Shown here: positions 37,381 through 53,308 of the stretch, piece by piece
How the letters are laid out: each line of letters opens with the position of its first letter
Position numbering within the stretch: the first letter of the stretch is position 1
Assembly: GCF_000182565.1 (NCBI RefSeq)
Contig: NW_015971559.1
Span: 124,001 to 188,000 of the forward strand
Direction: 5' to 3'
From: Spizellomyces punctatus DAOM BR117
Lineage: Eukaryota > Chytridiomycota > Chytridiomycetes > Spizellomycetales > Spizellomycetaceae
Length of the DNA stretch: 64,000 bases
Made by a program: the position numbers and the translations under genes
The notes under the pieces: model-generated
Databases searched by the model: none
What the model saw: only the letters and a program-made list of their open reading frames with translations
Told to the model about the DNA's origin: nothing

Positions 37381-39300
37381 TTAACCACTAAGGAAAAGTA
37401 AAGCTCTGCAACGAGCAATCTTTGTGGACATTAAGGGTTCGAAAATGCCTTCATGATACAATTTCAGAGTTTGCGAGAAAATCACGTGGAGCAACAGGCT
37501 ATCACAGTACCTCACAATGTTTTGATCAAGCGCAAAATAAGACGGTATCTTTCCCAGTCGCTTCGGATCTATATCAACGATGCGAATTTTATATCGCAGG
37601 AGGCGGGTACTACTAGGAAGCTGAATCGTCCCTTCGCCTTCGCCAGGGTCACAACGGATCCTTCCATAACTATCTTCTTCGGCTTCGGGCCACAGCGTAA
37701 TTATCACTGAGCAGTCCTTCAGGGTGGCTGACAACACAAACTCGTAAATATAATGCAGCTGTTCTGTTAGCGAACACTCCGCCCAATCACGAGGCATCTC
37801 CGCATCTTGTAGGGTAAATAATTGGTGCCCAGCCGAGACAACCTAAGACATGATAAGATCCTCACCAGGTGAAGATATTCGTCTCAGATATGTTTGCACT
37901 ATCTCATTCCACTCCGCAATTGACGGATCATGCAATTTCGTATCAAGTTCGAGCTTATCGTACCAAGGAAAAATCCCTTCAATGTCGTATTGATCCAAAT
38001 TCTGCTGATGGTACTTCAACATCTGAAGTAATGAATCCGACACAATAATTGTCGTCAAGAGATCCACCAAATGATCCACGCCTGCCTAGCAATAATGAGC
38101 CAAATCTGACAATGTTTAGGATTAGGAAGTTATCGGCCTCCGCGACTACTTACGACATTTGGCGCTTCTGATTCGCCGACAATGCGTCGAAAGAACGACT
38201 CAAGAACGCTGAACGATTTATCGATTGACTGTCCCTGAGGTGATACATCACGCACTTGCTCAATCTGTATTCTTAAGCATGTCTACAGACCTGGCCTAGC
38301 ATGATTGGCATCCCGTCCACGAAAAGCTTCAGATTATTTTGAGGAGAACGAAGCAAGGATTTCAATGATGTTCTGACGCGCTGGGGGTCTTTGGAGTACA
38401 GGTCCAGCGGACAGAAGCTGCTCTGTATATGATGTTCGTGTTTTCTGCCTTTCCAATGCTGGTGCATGCAATATCGACAAGTTGTATACTTGACTGAATG
38501 GGCCGGATTGATAACCGGGGAAACGGGCAGGAATCCCCACTTTGGCTGAATAGGGCAGGTCTTGTTACCTTTCGGCTGGAACCATAATGGGATAGAGATA
38601 ACTGTTAGGTACCTTTATTTCAACTGCAATGACCTTGGGCAAACTCTCGCTAGACTCTAGGCCGTGCGTTTCAGGATTACTTTCCGCATGGGCACGGTCA
38701 TTGATCTGTAATTCAGGTACTATAGTATGATCCGACATTAGTGCTGCCCAGGGTTGAGACGTGTCAAGGTCCTTGTGCTGTCTCGAAGGTGGGCGAACAG
38801 TTGATAGCGAATTTGATAGTGCAATAAGAAACGTCGGAGTCACCCTTATAAGTTGCTACAAAAACGCTTATTGCATCCTTATTGAAAGTATTTCCTTTAG
38901 GAAATCACTCGCCGCACTTACCATTTGGCTAATGTAACAGCTATTGATAAGCTTGCTGATGATATGCCGTTGAAAGTCGTGTTCATGCTCGAGACTAAAA
39001 ATATCGCCGTCTTCTGACACTATCCCTCGCTCATTCTGCGTCTTCCGGACCCGGAGGACGATACCAGCCTGACCATATAGATAACCATGCTTAGTCTGCC
39101 AATTCTGCTAGTATTCACTCTATTGTCGTGTTTGTCGTCTTTGGCCACATTCCCCACCAGCGCAACTGTAACAAGTGGTACCTGCATACATATTTAGGGT
39201 CCGATCCCGCATAAGAGAGCACAATATTTGCATTTCCTTCGCTCTTGTATACCCACAGCGATGGGTCTAAAAGCTCCGGAAGAGAAGTACTGATGTCCAT
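37381..39300 (-). CDS. IPK1: Inositol-pentakisphosphate 2-kinase
   Basis: Phosphorylates inositol pentakisphosphate at the 2-position to make phytate (IP6), used in mRNA export and other nuclear steps. About seven exons. Exon 1 gives MDISTSLPELLDPSLWVYKS then EGNANIVLSYAG, the ATP-binding start; the next joins as YAGIVLRVRKTQ. The substrate loop reads AVEIK/PKWGFLPVSP across an intron, followed by the zinc-binding block TTCRYCMHQHWKG..SSFCPLDLYSKDPQRV and NNLKLFVDG. Later come LDQYDIEGIFPWYDKL and the C-terminal DCSVIITLWP then IRIVDIDPKRLGKIPSYFAL. All are hallmark IPK1 motifs. The protein ends about 60 bp from the convergent CWC27 stop. Confidence 0.92.
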
Positions 39301-39684
39301 TGGAGGGCAGCTGCTCACACCCAACAACAAGTGTTCTATTTGACCAGTTCGCGTACAGAGTGCATTGGAACCGATTACAGACGAAGGTCAGTTTCGCCCG
39401 TAGAACCCGGCTTGGTAAGTTGACGGTTCAGCTGCTTCCAAATCTTTCGTTGGCGTAAACAGCCGTTAAGTACAAGACCAATCTGACTTCTGCTTTCATA
39501 GGAATTGCCTTCCACCGTAAGGTGAGCTAATGGACACTCCTGGAGGACGATCTCATGCACTTGAATGACTTCATGCAATTAAATCATTGATTGGATATTT
39601 GGCTGGAATCTGACCTACTGTACGTAACAGAACACTGTCGTAGCAACAAGACCGTCGACTCAAAGCGGCTCACCTGCTGTCAAC
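39301..39684. other. Divergent promoter region between IPK1 and GET3
   Basis: 384 bp between the two start codons. A 67-codon open frame on the minus strand (39375-39578) has no recognisable motif, no codon-level match to a family and no splice link to IPK1. I see no RNA gene or repeat. Confidence 0.45.
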
Positions 39685-41142
39685 ATGTCCGACGACGAAC
39701 AGCTAGAACCTCTTTCACCGACACTTCAGAATGTGCTGGACCAGCAGAGCTTGCGCTGGATGTTTGTTGGCGGTAAAGGTGGTGTTGGAAAGACGACCAC
39801 GAGGTACTGTTACTGGCCCTGCATCCTTTGAAGCATTTACGTTTGCGTAACATGCCCCGCAGCTGTTCTCTGGCTACCCAACTAGCAAAAGTGAGGGAAT
39901 CGGTTCTCCTCATATCGACGGACCCGGCACACAATCTATCCGGTATATTACTGTTCAGTGCAGTGACTGACATGCGCCATGTTGATCGTCGTCTTCTGCA
40001 GACGCGTTTGGACAGAAATTCTCAAAAACGCCGACTCTCGTGAATGGATACGACAATCTCTACGCCATGGTACGGCGCTGCGAATAAGGATCTCCTAATT
40101 TGAGAGTTGACTTCTTGGCGATCTGCAGGAAATTGACCCTACGGGAAGCATTCAGGAAATGATTGAAAATGGTAAGGCAAGCTAGAACGGATAAGATCGC
40201 CTGCCGCTGTACTCATTCAAAGGGTAGCTCAAGAATCAGGAGTACAATCGCATCTGCAGGATATGGCGTTCGCGATACCCGGCGTTGATGAAGCCATGAG
40301 TTTTGCTGAAGTCATGAAGTACGTAATATGTGCCATCCGCTCATCATATGATCGCTCAACTTTACCTGGTCCGCTCTAGACTGGTGAAGTCAATGGATTA
40401 CTCTTGCATTGTTTTTGACACAGCCCCAACTGGCCACACCCTCCGTTTCCTGTCATTCCCCACGGTGTTGGAGAAAGCTCTTGGGAAGCTCTCCCAGTTT
40501 GGAGGCAGATTTGGTCCCATGTTTCAGCAGGTAATTACAACCAAAGCCTGTAACCTATCAACATTATTTTAATGGCTATCTGTTCTTTAGATGAGCGGAA
40601 TGATGGGAATGTCGCCCAATCAGGAGGATATATTTCAAAAGCTGGAAGGTATGCGGACGGTAATTCAAGAGGTCAATGCGCAATTTCAAGATCCTGTAAG
40701 TGCGTAATAGTGTGCGTACGATCCACACGCACTAATACTGGAGGTGAATCGTAGGAGAAGACAACATTCATCTGTGTTTGCATCTCTGAATTCTTGTCAC
40801 TCTACGAAACGGAGCGCATGATTCAGGAGTTAACGTCGTTCCATATTGATACGCACAATATTGTTGTCAATCAGCTTTTGCATCCTCCAAAGGGTATGTA
40901 GCTTTCATCCGTCACTTTGTTCGGTCAATTCCCTACTGAACGTCATTGTAAAAAAAGGGTCCACATGCGAACATTGCTCTGTGCGGTCAAAAATGCAAGC
41001 CAAATATCTGGAACAAATACACGAGTTGTACGAAGATTTTCATATTGTAGAAATGCCCTTGCTTACCAAGGAGATACGAGGGGTAGACAGCATCAAAGAA
41101 TTTTCTGAGCTGCTGGTTCATCCTTACCAGCCATCTGAATAA
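39685..41142 (+). CDS. GET3: ATPase GET3 (ARSA1/TRC40), tail-anchored protein targeting
   Basis: Cytosolic homodimeric ATPase that carries tail-anchored membrane proteins to the ER. About eight exons. Deviant P-loop [10 protein letters not shown] at residues 29-38, then [20 protein letters not shown] (switch I), [20 protein letters not shown] (A-loop region), [20 protein letters not shown] (switch II), the Met-rich client-binding segment [17 protein letters not shown], and the zinc-binding CEHC pair that holds the dimer. It ends [19 protein letters not shown]. All functional motifs are present. Each intron is short and phases join where tested. Confidence 0.95.
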
Positions 41143-41229
41143 ATAACTGTCAGCAACGGTGGCGATCGCCACGAAGATCACAGGCTTCTCCCATCCAGGC
41201 CATCCAAATATAACCTCTAAATAGGACAT

Positions 41230-41591
41230 TTATTGATCATAATACTTCTGCTTCAAATGCCTGTACTTTTTGAGAAACCAGAGAGCTTCTAGTTCTTTGA
41301 GGACAAATTCTCCTTTGATGTGAAGGTCAGATGTATACGCCTCAAACTTCTGGACGAGTCTTAACTCACCCTGGCGGAGAGCCTTTCGGATGTCTTCGGG
41401 ATCTGACAAATCCCGCTTTTTAAGAAAGGCTGCTTTCAACCGCGCCCTGTAGAACTCAAAACCGGCTGGATACTCTCTACCAATAAATAGTAACTTGTGT
41501 CATCCAGTTAGGCTTGTAAGCTCGAAACAGCATCGTCCGCAATGCTGCCTACCTGCTTGTACAGGCTTCGCACTTGACCTCTCAAAGACAT
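41230..41591 (-). CDS. ETFRF1: ETFRF1/LYRM5-like LYR-motif protein
   Basis: Small mitochondrial LYR protein; the human member regulates electron-transfer flavoprotein by displacing its FAD. Three exons (41591-41553, 41493-41370, 41312-41230) join in phase to 81 aa, close to the human length. It starts MSLRGQVRSLYKQLLFIGRE (LYK in the LYR position) and continues YPAGFEFYRARLKAAFLKKR, IRKALRQGEFVLKELEALWF and LKKYRHLKQKYYDQ, matching LYRM5 across its whole length. It is convergent with GET3 (stops 88 bp apart) and divergent from SSZ1 (starts 186 bp apart). Confidence 0.93.
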
Positions 41592-41776
41592 GTCGTGAAT
41601 GTTCCGGCCACAGTGTTACGGTATGGTTGGTTTACGACCCTAGATCGTCATGGCTTAAAAAGGAAATATGAAATACATGATGACAGCAGTCATTTATTTT
41701 TTTTTTGGACGTGTTTTGCACTCCTTGCCAAGGGTTGAACGCTGTCCCAGTGCGGAAAAGTGCAACTCTGGTGAAC

Positions 41777-43452
41777 ATGGCGGACAATCAGGCGCTTCCA
41801 GTATTTGTAGGAATAAGCTTCGGTACTCTTTATTCCTCCGTGGCGATTATCGGCAAGGACGGTTGGGGGGAAACCATTGCCAACGAAGATGGGGACCGAA
41901 ACATCCCGTCGTACTATGCTTTCACTGGGCATGGCGAGGAGCTGGCAGGGTCGCAAGCAAAAGTCCAGGCTATATCCAATCCCACTGGAACGATAGTGCA
42001 ATTTCGGAACCTCTTGGGCAAAAAGTTCGTGCTGCTTGTGATGTAGCCAAATCTAAAATATACTAATTTAGAATCATTATCAATAGGTTCGACGACGAGG
42101 AGGTACAAGAGCACTCGCGAAATCTCCTAATGTCCATTGTTCCATCCCCGATAGACTCTACCTTACCCACGTACGAAGTGGAGACCTCGTCGGATCTTGA
42201 AGCCGACGAGCCCAAAAAGGAATATCATACCGTCAATGCCGTGACTGCAAAGTACTTGCGCAAACTTAAGGAAACTGCGGAGAATTTTCTGGGGAAGCTT
42301 GTTGAGGGATGCGTAATCTCGACGCCTATTCATTTCGAGGAAGTGCAGCGGGTTGCTCTAATTAACGCCGCACAAGATGCGGGATTTGCCAAAGTTTTCA
42401 CTATCCATGAACCAATCGCGGCAGCTATTGCTTTTGATATCGCGCAACAGTACCGCGGAGGTTCTTCAAAACGGGATAAGCTGGTAGTAGTACTCGATCT
42501 TGGCGGACATCAATTCAATGTGACGCTGCTCTCCGCCAATGACGGATTGTACACCGTGGTCAAGTCTGTGGAAGACCCGCAGCTAGGTGGTGTCCATTTT
42601 GATGAGATCTTGATGGACTTTGTACAACAAGAATTCCGTCGGAAAACCAAGCTGGATATTTCCGGCAACAGGCGGGCTCGTGCGAAGCTGCAGAAGGCTT
42701 GTGAGCAAACTAAACGAGCGCTAACTCGGCAAGACAATGCTCCATGTTCAGTGGAAAGTCTATATGAGGGCATGGACTATCACGGTACCGTGCCCCGTGG
42801 TCGATTTGAAATGTTGGCTGAACCACTATACGCTCGATGCGTAGATGTGATTAAAAGGTCGTTGTCGGAGGCGGGAGTTGGGGTAGAGGAAATTGATGAG
42901 GTACTACTGGTTGGCGGAGCAAGCCGGATGCCCCGGTTCCAGACAGTTGCGAAAGGTGTTTTTCCGTCTGCGAATCTTCGTATGGATGTCGAGCCTGACG
43001 AGGCCATTTCGCGTGGATGTGCCACCCAGGCAGCCATAATCTTGTCAACACCTCCGAACATCGACTACGCTTCGTCCGCAAACAGCCATGACGTTGTCAA
43101 TTGCATGCATTTGAGTCAAAGTCTTGGCCTGGAGCTACCAGATGGGGCATTTTTGGCCATAATACCGAAAAGAGTCCCCATTCCTGCGCGTCGTACAATG
43201 TCGTTCGGGGTACAAAATGGACAGCGCGAATTACTACTTTCTGTCTACGAGGGAGACCATGCGGTGGCGAAGGAGAACGTATTAGTTGCGGAGGTGGTTC
43301 TAGCGGACTTGCCCGAAGACATGCCTATAGGGCAAGCCTCTGTCGATGTCACATTCACTGTGGAGAAAGGAGGTGCATTTACAGTTGTCGCGAAAGAATC
43401 TACCAAGGGGACAATTGTGAAGGCCAAAGTGCGTCAACACAGTCAGAGATGA
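41777..43452 (+). CDS. SSZ1: SSZ1-type ribosome-associated Hsp70
   Basis: Atypical Hsp70 that pairs with zuotin in the ribosome-associated complex and helps nascent chains fold. Two exons (41777-42024, 42087-43452) join in phase to 537 aa, the length of yeast Ssz1 (538). The ATPase domain shows VFVGISFGTLYSSVA, IANEDGDRNIPSYYAF, IHEPIAAAIAFD, VVLDLGGHQFNVTLL and VLLVGGASRMPRFQ. The substrate-binding part is short and lacks the C-terminal lid, as in Ssz1. The first phosphate loop reads GISFGTLYSS, not GIDLGTTYS, matching the weak or absent ATP hydrolysis of the family. HSPA14 is the animal counterpart. Confidence 0.92.
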
Positions 43453-43553
43453 TATTGATGCCGTTTTCCACATAAACAATTGTTTATATAGAGCAAGGGA
43501 ATAATGTAATTTTAAGGAGTTTATGCAAATCAAATGACACGACGAAGGGTGTC

Positions 43554-46889
<3,336 letters not shown>

Positions 46890-47520
46890 TGTGCTACGAA
46901 TATGATTGACCGTGAGTCGGACAGAAAGATGCAAGAAGATTCGTGCTGGAAGTGCAGATCCGCGTCGGCCTACTTCCTAGTCTGACCTGCCTACCAGCTG
47001 TGCCACATTGCAATAAGGATATACGACCACAATGGAATCAAACATGGCTTCTTCTACGATGAACACCAAACTCTACATATCAGTAAACAAACGCACATTA
47101 ACAAAATGCTTATTAGCTGACATGCGAATTAATGATCGAGAATCAATGCCAACTTCCCACATCACCTCTCATGCATAATCTTTAATAATTTCCCAACTCT
47201 CCTCAACCGATATCCAATATCCCGTGACTAACAACTCTCAAAACCTTTGCATCAAGTTCTGTAACATTCGCTCTCATATGGTAATCCTAAATCATATTAA
47301 GCTTGCAATCTCATAATATATATGGTGTTTGGCTATCCGGTACTCCAATTCTAAATAATATCTTTCTCGGTAAGCTTACAAGCTTGTAAAAATCAAGGAT
47401 GGTAATGCATCATAAACTCTGCAACATTCATATACAATTGATATTATGGCTAAACATAGTACTTGGTGGTAGAGTGGTGATGCCTACTATAAATAAAAGG
47501 CAACCACACCAAAATCCATA
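46890..47520. other. AT-rich spacer upstream of CUL1
   Basis: 631 bp between the CUL1 start and the end of the next minus-strand gene, so it holds the CUL1 promoter. The part 47040-47520 is visibly AT-rich with many short stop-filled frames and no recognisable product. A tRNA A-box-like string occurs near 47005 on the minus strand but no tRNA folds (see rejected items). No repeat or mobile element seen. Confidence 0.5.
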
Positions 47521-50500
47521 TTATGTAAATCTGGTCTCTGTCTGCTTTAATGCACCTTCCATCATTATCATCTTACTCGTGAGCTCCTGTCAATGAGAAC
47601 AAATGTCAGAGTTGCGGAGATATCAATAAAACAATTGTGCAGACACACTTCTAGTAATTTCTGCATTTTCGTGTTGATTTGGGCTAGCACTACTGGGTCC
47701 ATTCGCTGCATTGCTGATGTACTTGAGAGAATATTCAAATTGAAGGTCTGAAGTCGTGTTTGTGCTCGGTCATTGGATGTTCATAAAAAGAACGAAAAAA
47801 GAGCCGCCCCACACCTGAGCTACTTTCGGCTTCTCATCTGGCTGAAGCTTTTGAGCGTGGTCTCGAAGTATGTATTGTCTCAGGATGTTCGACTTTTGTT
47901 CCAATTCTTCAGTCATCTTGTGCAATCGCTCGCTTGTACTCCGTAGCTGGAAGCGAATGCAAGATTGTCTAGAGACCGTTGGAATCACCTATGAAAAAGG
48001 TATACCTCATCTTCCGCACTTTTGGTGCGCTTGTTCAGCATTTCATTTTCTTGTGCCAGATGAAGTAAGTCATCTGTTAACTGTCGAACAGGCAAGTCAG
48101 TTCTTGGCGATCCCGCAATGAATTTGTGTGCACGGATATACCCGCTCGACTTTGGGAACTCCTAAGCTTTCACCCACGGGTACCGGTTTTGTAGGGCGGC
48201 TTAAGTCCATGTTACTATTTCGTGTCGATGGCGATTTTTCGTCCTGGCTAGGTACTTCCAAATGGAATAACAGTTGAGTTACAGGTATAGCCAATGCTAC
48301 ACACGTGCGTACCTAAGCCCTCGACGTTATCCTCCTGGAATTCGCGATGCTTACGCTCCTTCGATAATTGCTTTTGCAGATCTTTCACCTTTTGATGAAT
48401 AGCTCTTAATAGCGTTACCATACTCTAGCAGGCTCTATCCTACCCACAATCTGTGCACTCTTCCGCTCCAAAATCTTCATTTCACTCTCAGCTTGCTTTA
48501 GCTTCTTCGCCAGAATCTCGTTTTCGGATTGAAATCTCGCCTTTTCTGTTTCTATTGCATTTAGACGGACTTCTGTATCTGCTCGAGCGTTTTCTACATC
48601 CTGGACATGAGATTCGCGTGCTGCTTCCAAGGAAGCTATCCGCTCTTTCAACGGGGTAATTTGTGCTTGAATATCACATCGCTCTTTCTCAAGACGAGCA
48701 ATGGACTTCTTAAGCGTCGCTTCGCTTGTTTGGAGCTCATCAATCCTCGCCTTCAGCTTCCTGTTACCATCTTCTTTGTCCTGCAATGATTTGGCAGCCC
48801 GGTCGAGTGATCCCCGAGCGACTTCAAGCTCGGCCACCAGAATGTCATGCCGTGATTGAAGAGAGCTGATCTGTTCTTTCAATGGTTCAACGTCAACCCG
48901 ATTATGCACCTCAAATTCTCGTAACTTGGTCAGCTCTTTCTGCTTGTCCTCCAATTGTCGTGTAAGATCCGAAATAGTGGCCTTGTGTTCGTCTTGTAAC
49001 TTAGCATTTTCTGTGCGTATTGAGGCAATCTCCTGCTCTAGTGTCTTGATTTTGCGTAGGCTACCTCCCAGCTCCTCCCCTTTAGATATGATCTCCCTTT
49101 CCAGTTTCCTCTGCATTTCGACAAAGTCCTTCTTGTGCTTCTCGTATTCACTTAAAATTTTTTGCTTTTCCTTTTGCTCTTTTTTCACTTTATCGTCAAG
49201 TTCTATTCGTTGCTTCCTAACTCTCTCATCAACTTCCAAAGCCACTTTCTTTTCAGCGGTGGCAGATACTTCTTGGAGCTGCTCGAGTTTTGCATTCAAG
49301 CTTTTCACTTGGGTGTCATTTGCTTCTTTCATTTCATTGATTTTGGTTGTTAAACGAGCGATTTCTGCGTTTTTTTCCGCTATAACCGCATCTGCTGCAG
49401 TTTTGTGAATATTTTGACGCCCCACCTCCACTTCAAGTTCCTGCTTGCATTTTATTGCATCAGATAGTTCGTCCGCTTTAGATTTCATTAAAGCCTCTGA
49501 ATTGCTTTTCCAATCCTGCATAGTACGCTCATGCTCTTCCTTGACTTTTGCGAGTTCTGTTTTCAAGACATCTTCTGCTATCTTCAACTCCTCATTATGT
49601 CTGCGTTCAAATTCCTTCTTCAGAAGGTCAATCTCTACGTCTTTGCGACCTTCCACCTCCCGCTTGACGTCGTCAGACGCTTGCGCAGTGCGCTCAATCA
49701 ATTTGCGCTCGTGCTCATGCTTGATCTCCTCCAGTTCCTTTATTTTATCGTCAACCACGCCAGAGAGACTTGCAATACGAGCATTTGCATCGTTTAGATT
49801 GTTTTGACACTGGGTCAATTCCAATCTGCACTTGACCAATTCGGCCTCCTTGTCCTCAATAGTAGACTGAAATGTATTCATTTCTTCCCGCAGATTCTTT
49901 ACAGTGCTCTCGAGTTCCTCCCGCTTGACGTCGTCAGACGCTTGCGCAGTGTGCTCAATCAATTTGCGCTCGTGTTCATGCTTGATCCCCTCCAGTTCCT
50001 TGATTTTATCGTCAACCACGCCAGAGAGACTTGCAATACGAGCATTTGCATCCTTTAGATTGTTTTGACACTGGGTCAATTCCAACTTGCATTTGACCAA
50101 TTCGGCCTCCTTGTCCTCAATAGTAGACTGAAATGTATTCATTTCGTCCCGCAGATTCTTTACAGTGCTCTCGAGTTCCTTGAGTGCTTCGCGGTACTCT
50201 GCATTTTCACGATGTGCCGTTTGCAATGCGGTTTGCAGGCTGAGTAATTGACCTTCCTGCTCGTCCTTCCCCGTTTGTGCATCATGTAAGTGTAATGCAT
50301 TCTGCTCCTCCATTGCCAATCGTCCTACTTCCTGCAAGGGTACCTCCCCGGCATCGGTGGGATTCAGTACTTCCATTTGCTCGCTCAATTGCGATCTTTG
50401 CCTGGTTTCCGTTTCGCCATCTTCTGAACTGCCTTTTACCTCCTCCAACAGTTGTGTTTCTCGGGTGGCAGTCGCCTGTTTAACCTCGTCAGTGGTCGAC

Positions 50501-51938
50501 TTCAGCGTATCGGTGGGTATTTTCGATTGAATGGACTCATCCAAAAGTGATTTGACTTGTTCTTCGAGCTCCTTAACACGACTTTCACAAATATCCCGCT
50601 GATGGCAAAGCTCTTTCTGAGTGCTCTCACTTTCTTCCGCCCGAGCCTTCCAGCTTGCAACTTCCTCTAGGGTTGCATTAAGCCGCTGCTCAAGCAGATG
50701 AGTCTGGTCTGTCGCAAGTGTTGTTTGTGCTGATATTTTGCGCAACTCTTCCATTTGGGCCCGCATCTCTGCCGTCTCCTTCAGCGACGCACTTAACTGC
50801 TCTTCCAATTTCAGGCGTTCAGTACGAAGGCTTTCTATCTCCTTGGAATTTTCGGGAGCAGGTCCCACCGCAGCTGTGGTGACTCCCCTGTTCCACCATT
50901 TGGAAGTCGCTGCTGCGGTAGATCCAGGTACGTTTCCGGGCGTTGACTGAATCACCTCCCCCCCAGTATGTACCGAGTTATGCTCTTCCTTGTTTTCCAG
51001 AAGAGGCAGTGCGGTTTCGGAGGATGTGTTGACTTTGGTGGCCACGGGAACTGCCCCAGAATTATTAGCGGTTCCTCCAGTTCCACGGTTCCACCAAGAT
51101 CGAGCCCCACTTGCTGCAGTATGTCCTTGGTTTGCCTCTGCAGCCTTTCGCTTTTCTTCGAGGGCCTTGAATTCATTAACCACCCTAGTAGCATCCTCCA
51201 AAGATTCCGCCAGATGTGCTTTTTCCGCACGTAAATCGCGTACTGTTGTTTCTAATGCCTTTACTTCTGCGCGAAGAATCTCCAAGCCAGCAGTAACTTC
51301 AGTTGCTGGTTGAATAACGGAATACGGTGGTGGGGGATTAGCAGAATCATGGCCATGTGAGTTTTGGGAGCTTGTGAAACTAGCCAGTTTCTCTTCGAGT
51401 TGCCGGCGTTGTAGGTCACTTTGAGCGACTATTTGATGGATGTTTTCTTTCAAGGCTTGATTCTAACCGATGCACTGCCATTAGTTAGGAACTGATAGCT
51501 ACCGTCATCGAGCTGTAATGCACCTGCAGCTTTTGGTCACTGAGTACTTCTAGCTCGAGCTTCAACCTTGCATTTTCTTCCATGCACTGTTGCAATGCAC
51601 GCGAGTCTTTCGACTTAGCGACAACGCCTGGCATTGTTTATGTTTTAGGTCAGGTGCCATGATCGCAAGAGAAAAAGTAACCAACCATTGATTCTCTTCA
51701 GTTCCTTCTCGGTATCCAATTTCTCCTTCTCTGCTTTGTGACGTGCTGCTCTCTCTTGTTCAAGCTCCGTTGCCAGTGCCGTTATCTTATGTTGCAGTTC
51801 AGATGCTTCATTTTGCGCCTTGCCGAAACCAGCATTTACGAAATTCAGTTATCCGCCCTGATATGTACGCGCATATTCGCATCATCCATCTTCACGTACT
51901 GTCAATGTGTTAGCCGGTATAGACTCTACATCCGCCAT
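47521..51938 (-). CDS. CCDC186-like long coiled-coil protein (Golgi/vesicle trafficking candidate)
   Basis: Several exons; the main one runs 51453-48440 or so and codes about 1000 residues of heptad-rich coiled coil. The start exon (51938-51900) reads MADVESIPANTLT and joins AQNEASELQHKITALATELE. Two Trp-containing low-complexity patches (SWWNRGTGG, KWWNRGVTT) lie near the N-terminus. The C-terminus reads MTEELEQKSNILRQYILRDH, then INTKMQKLLEELTSKMMIME. The same order of a KS.I...YILR block and an IN.K.Q..LE..L block closes animal CCDC186/GRIPAP1-type proteins, which act in Golgi or endosomal traffic. That link is moderate. An 87-residue block is duplicated in tandem (see repeat). Gene starts 193 bp from divergent PHB1. 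Confidence 0.6.
49656..50180 (-). repeat. Tandem 261-bp duplication inside the coiled-coil gene
   Basis: Copies 49656-49916 and 49917-50177 lie directly end to end with a period of 261 bp, exactly 87 codons. By eye they differ at about nine bases, so identity is near 97 percent. Each codes a block starting ELESTVKNLR and containing NTFQSTIEDKEAELVKC and ARIASLSGVVDDKIKELE. The flanking coiled coil shows no such similarity, so the duplication is recent and in frame. Confidence 0.92.
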
Positions 51939-52131
51939 TTCCCCTATATTCGGTGCTGCAAGAGTGTGAGGTTTGAGCTGGCCTGCAAGGTCGCGTCTGC
52001 CAACGTAAGCCGGTTGGGTTCCATTTTGCCTAAAACGAGTGGGTTGCCATGGTTCCGGTCGAATCGGGAAACGTCATGCAACAGCGAGAACTTGTCCTCC
52101 CAAGTCGACGCTGGAACATTTGACACACAGT

Positions 52132-53156
52132 AATGTCTACAGCGGCATTAGAGTCCCTTGCCCGCTGGGCTGTACCGGTCGGTGCACTGGTTGCCGGATT
52201 ACAGAGTAGCATGTACAATGGTAATCGGCAAGTACCTACCTTTACTTCCCCCGAAGTATCTAACTTCGTTTTCAGTTGAAGGAGGGCATCGTGCAGTCAT
52301 CTTTGACCGCCTCCGTGGGGTCCTTCCTGTAGTCGTCCCCGAAGGCACACACTTCCTTGTCCCCTGGTTGCAGAAGGCCATTAATTTTGACGTCCGAACA
52401 AAGCCTCGTAATATCTCCACAACAACCGGCTCAAAAGACATGCAAATGGTGTCCCTAACTCTGCGAGTCTTACATCGGCCCGAACTTTCTCGAATCCCCA
52501 CTATCTATCAAAGTCTCGGTCCAGACTATGATGATAGGGTTCTGCCTAGTATTGGGAATGAAGTCTTGAAGAGTATCGTGGCACAATTTGATGCCAGTGA
52601 GTTGATCACTCAGCGTGACCAGGTTAGGAAATGTCTCTTGTCGTAGATCTACGGTAGTTGCAGCGTTGTTAACGACTTGCCTCTATCTATCATAGGTCTC
52701 TCTTCGTATCCGCGAGGAATTGATGAAGCGCGCTAGAGAATTCAATATTTTGTTGGACGACGTGTCCATCGTACGTAGCTCCTAATTGAATCACGTCCTG
52801 ACGTTGAACTCATCACTCTAATGTATATGTAGACACATTTGACATTTGGTCGAGAATTTACTGAAGCTGTTGAGCAAAAGGTAATAGCGCAACAAGAAGC
52901 CGAACGCGCAAGATTTGTGGTGGAGAAGGCGGAGCAAGAAAAGCTAGCGAGTATTATTCGCGCCGAGGGAGAATCTCAAGCCGCACAATTATTGTCAGAT
53001 GCGTATAAGAAAAGCGGCCAAGCTCATTTGGAATTGAGGAGAATTGAGACCAGCAAAGAGATTGCCGCGACACTTGCTAAGGCTAGGAACATCACATATC
53101 TGCCGGGGGGAGGGGGCAGTAACGGAGCGAATTTGTTGTTGAATCTCGGGCAGTAA
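52132..53156 (+). CDS. PHB1: Prohibitin-1
   Basis: Subunit of the ring-shaped prohibitin complex of the mitochondrial inner membrane, a scaffold for proteases and membrane organisation. Four or five exons. The N-terminal membrane anchor is [20 protein letters not shown], followed by [40 protein letters not shown] (PHB domain), [40 protein letters not shown] and a long C-terminal coiled coil with [20 protein letters not shown]. It ends in a Gly/Asn/Leu-rich tail ([11 protein letters not shown]). Every block is diagnostic for prohibitin-1, not prohibitin-2. Confidence 0.96.
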
Positions 53157-53174
53157 CAGATCTCTGTGTATTAC

Positions 53175-53180
53175 AATAAA
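53175..53180 (+). terminator. Possible poly(A) signal of PHB1
   Basis: An AATAAA hexamer lies 19 bp after the prohibitin stop codon, within the usual distance for polyadenylation. Confidence 0.4.
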
Positions 53181-53308
53181 GAGATATGTAATGATGCAAA
53201 AGTCAGAACACACATATAAACACACAGTGGGATCAAACATGTGACTTTGTCCGAGATCGCATGCAGTAACCGGATTACTTTACTCCTGGCGAATTGCGCT
53301 GTTGAGAT

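Noticed and set aside
39375-39578. 67-codon open frame between IPK1 and GET3 (-)
   Set aside because: No recognisable motif, no splice join to IPK1, and it sits in a divergent promoter.
41690-41706. Run of eleven T before SSZ1
   Set aside because: Ordinary promoter poly(dT) tract.
46950-47030. tRNA-like sequence on the minus strand (TGGCACAGCTGG A-box match)
   Set aside because: The D-arm, T-arm and acceptor stems do not pair and no proper B-box is present.
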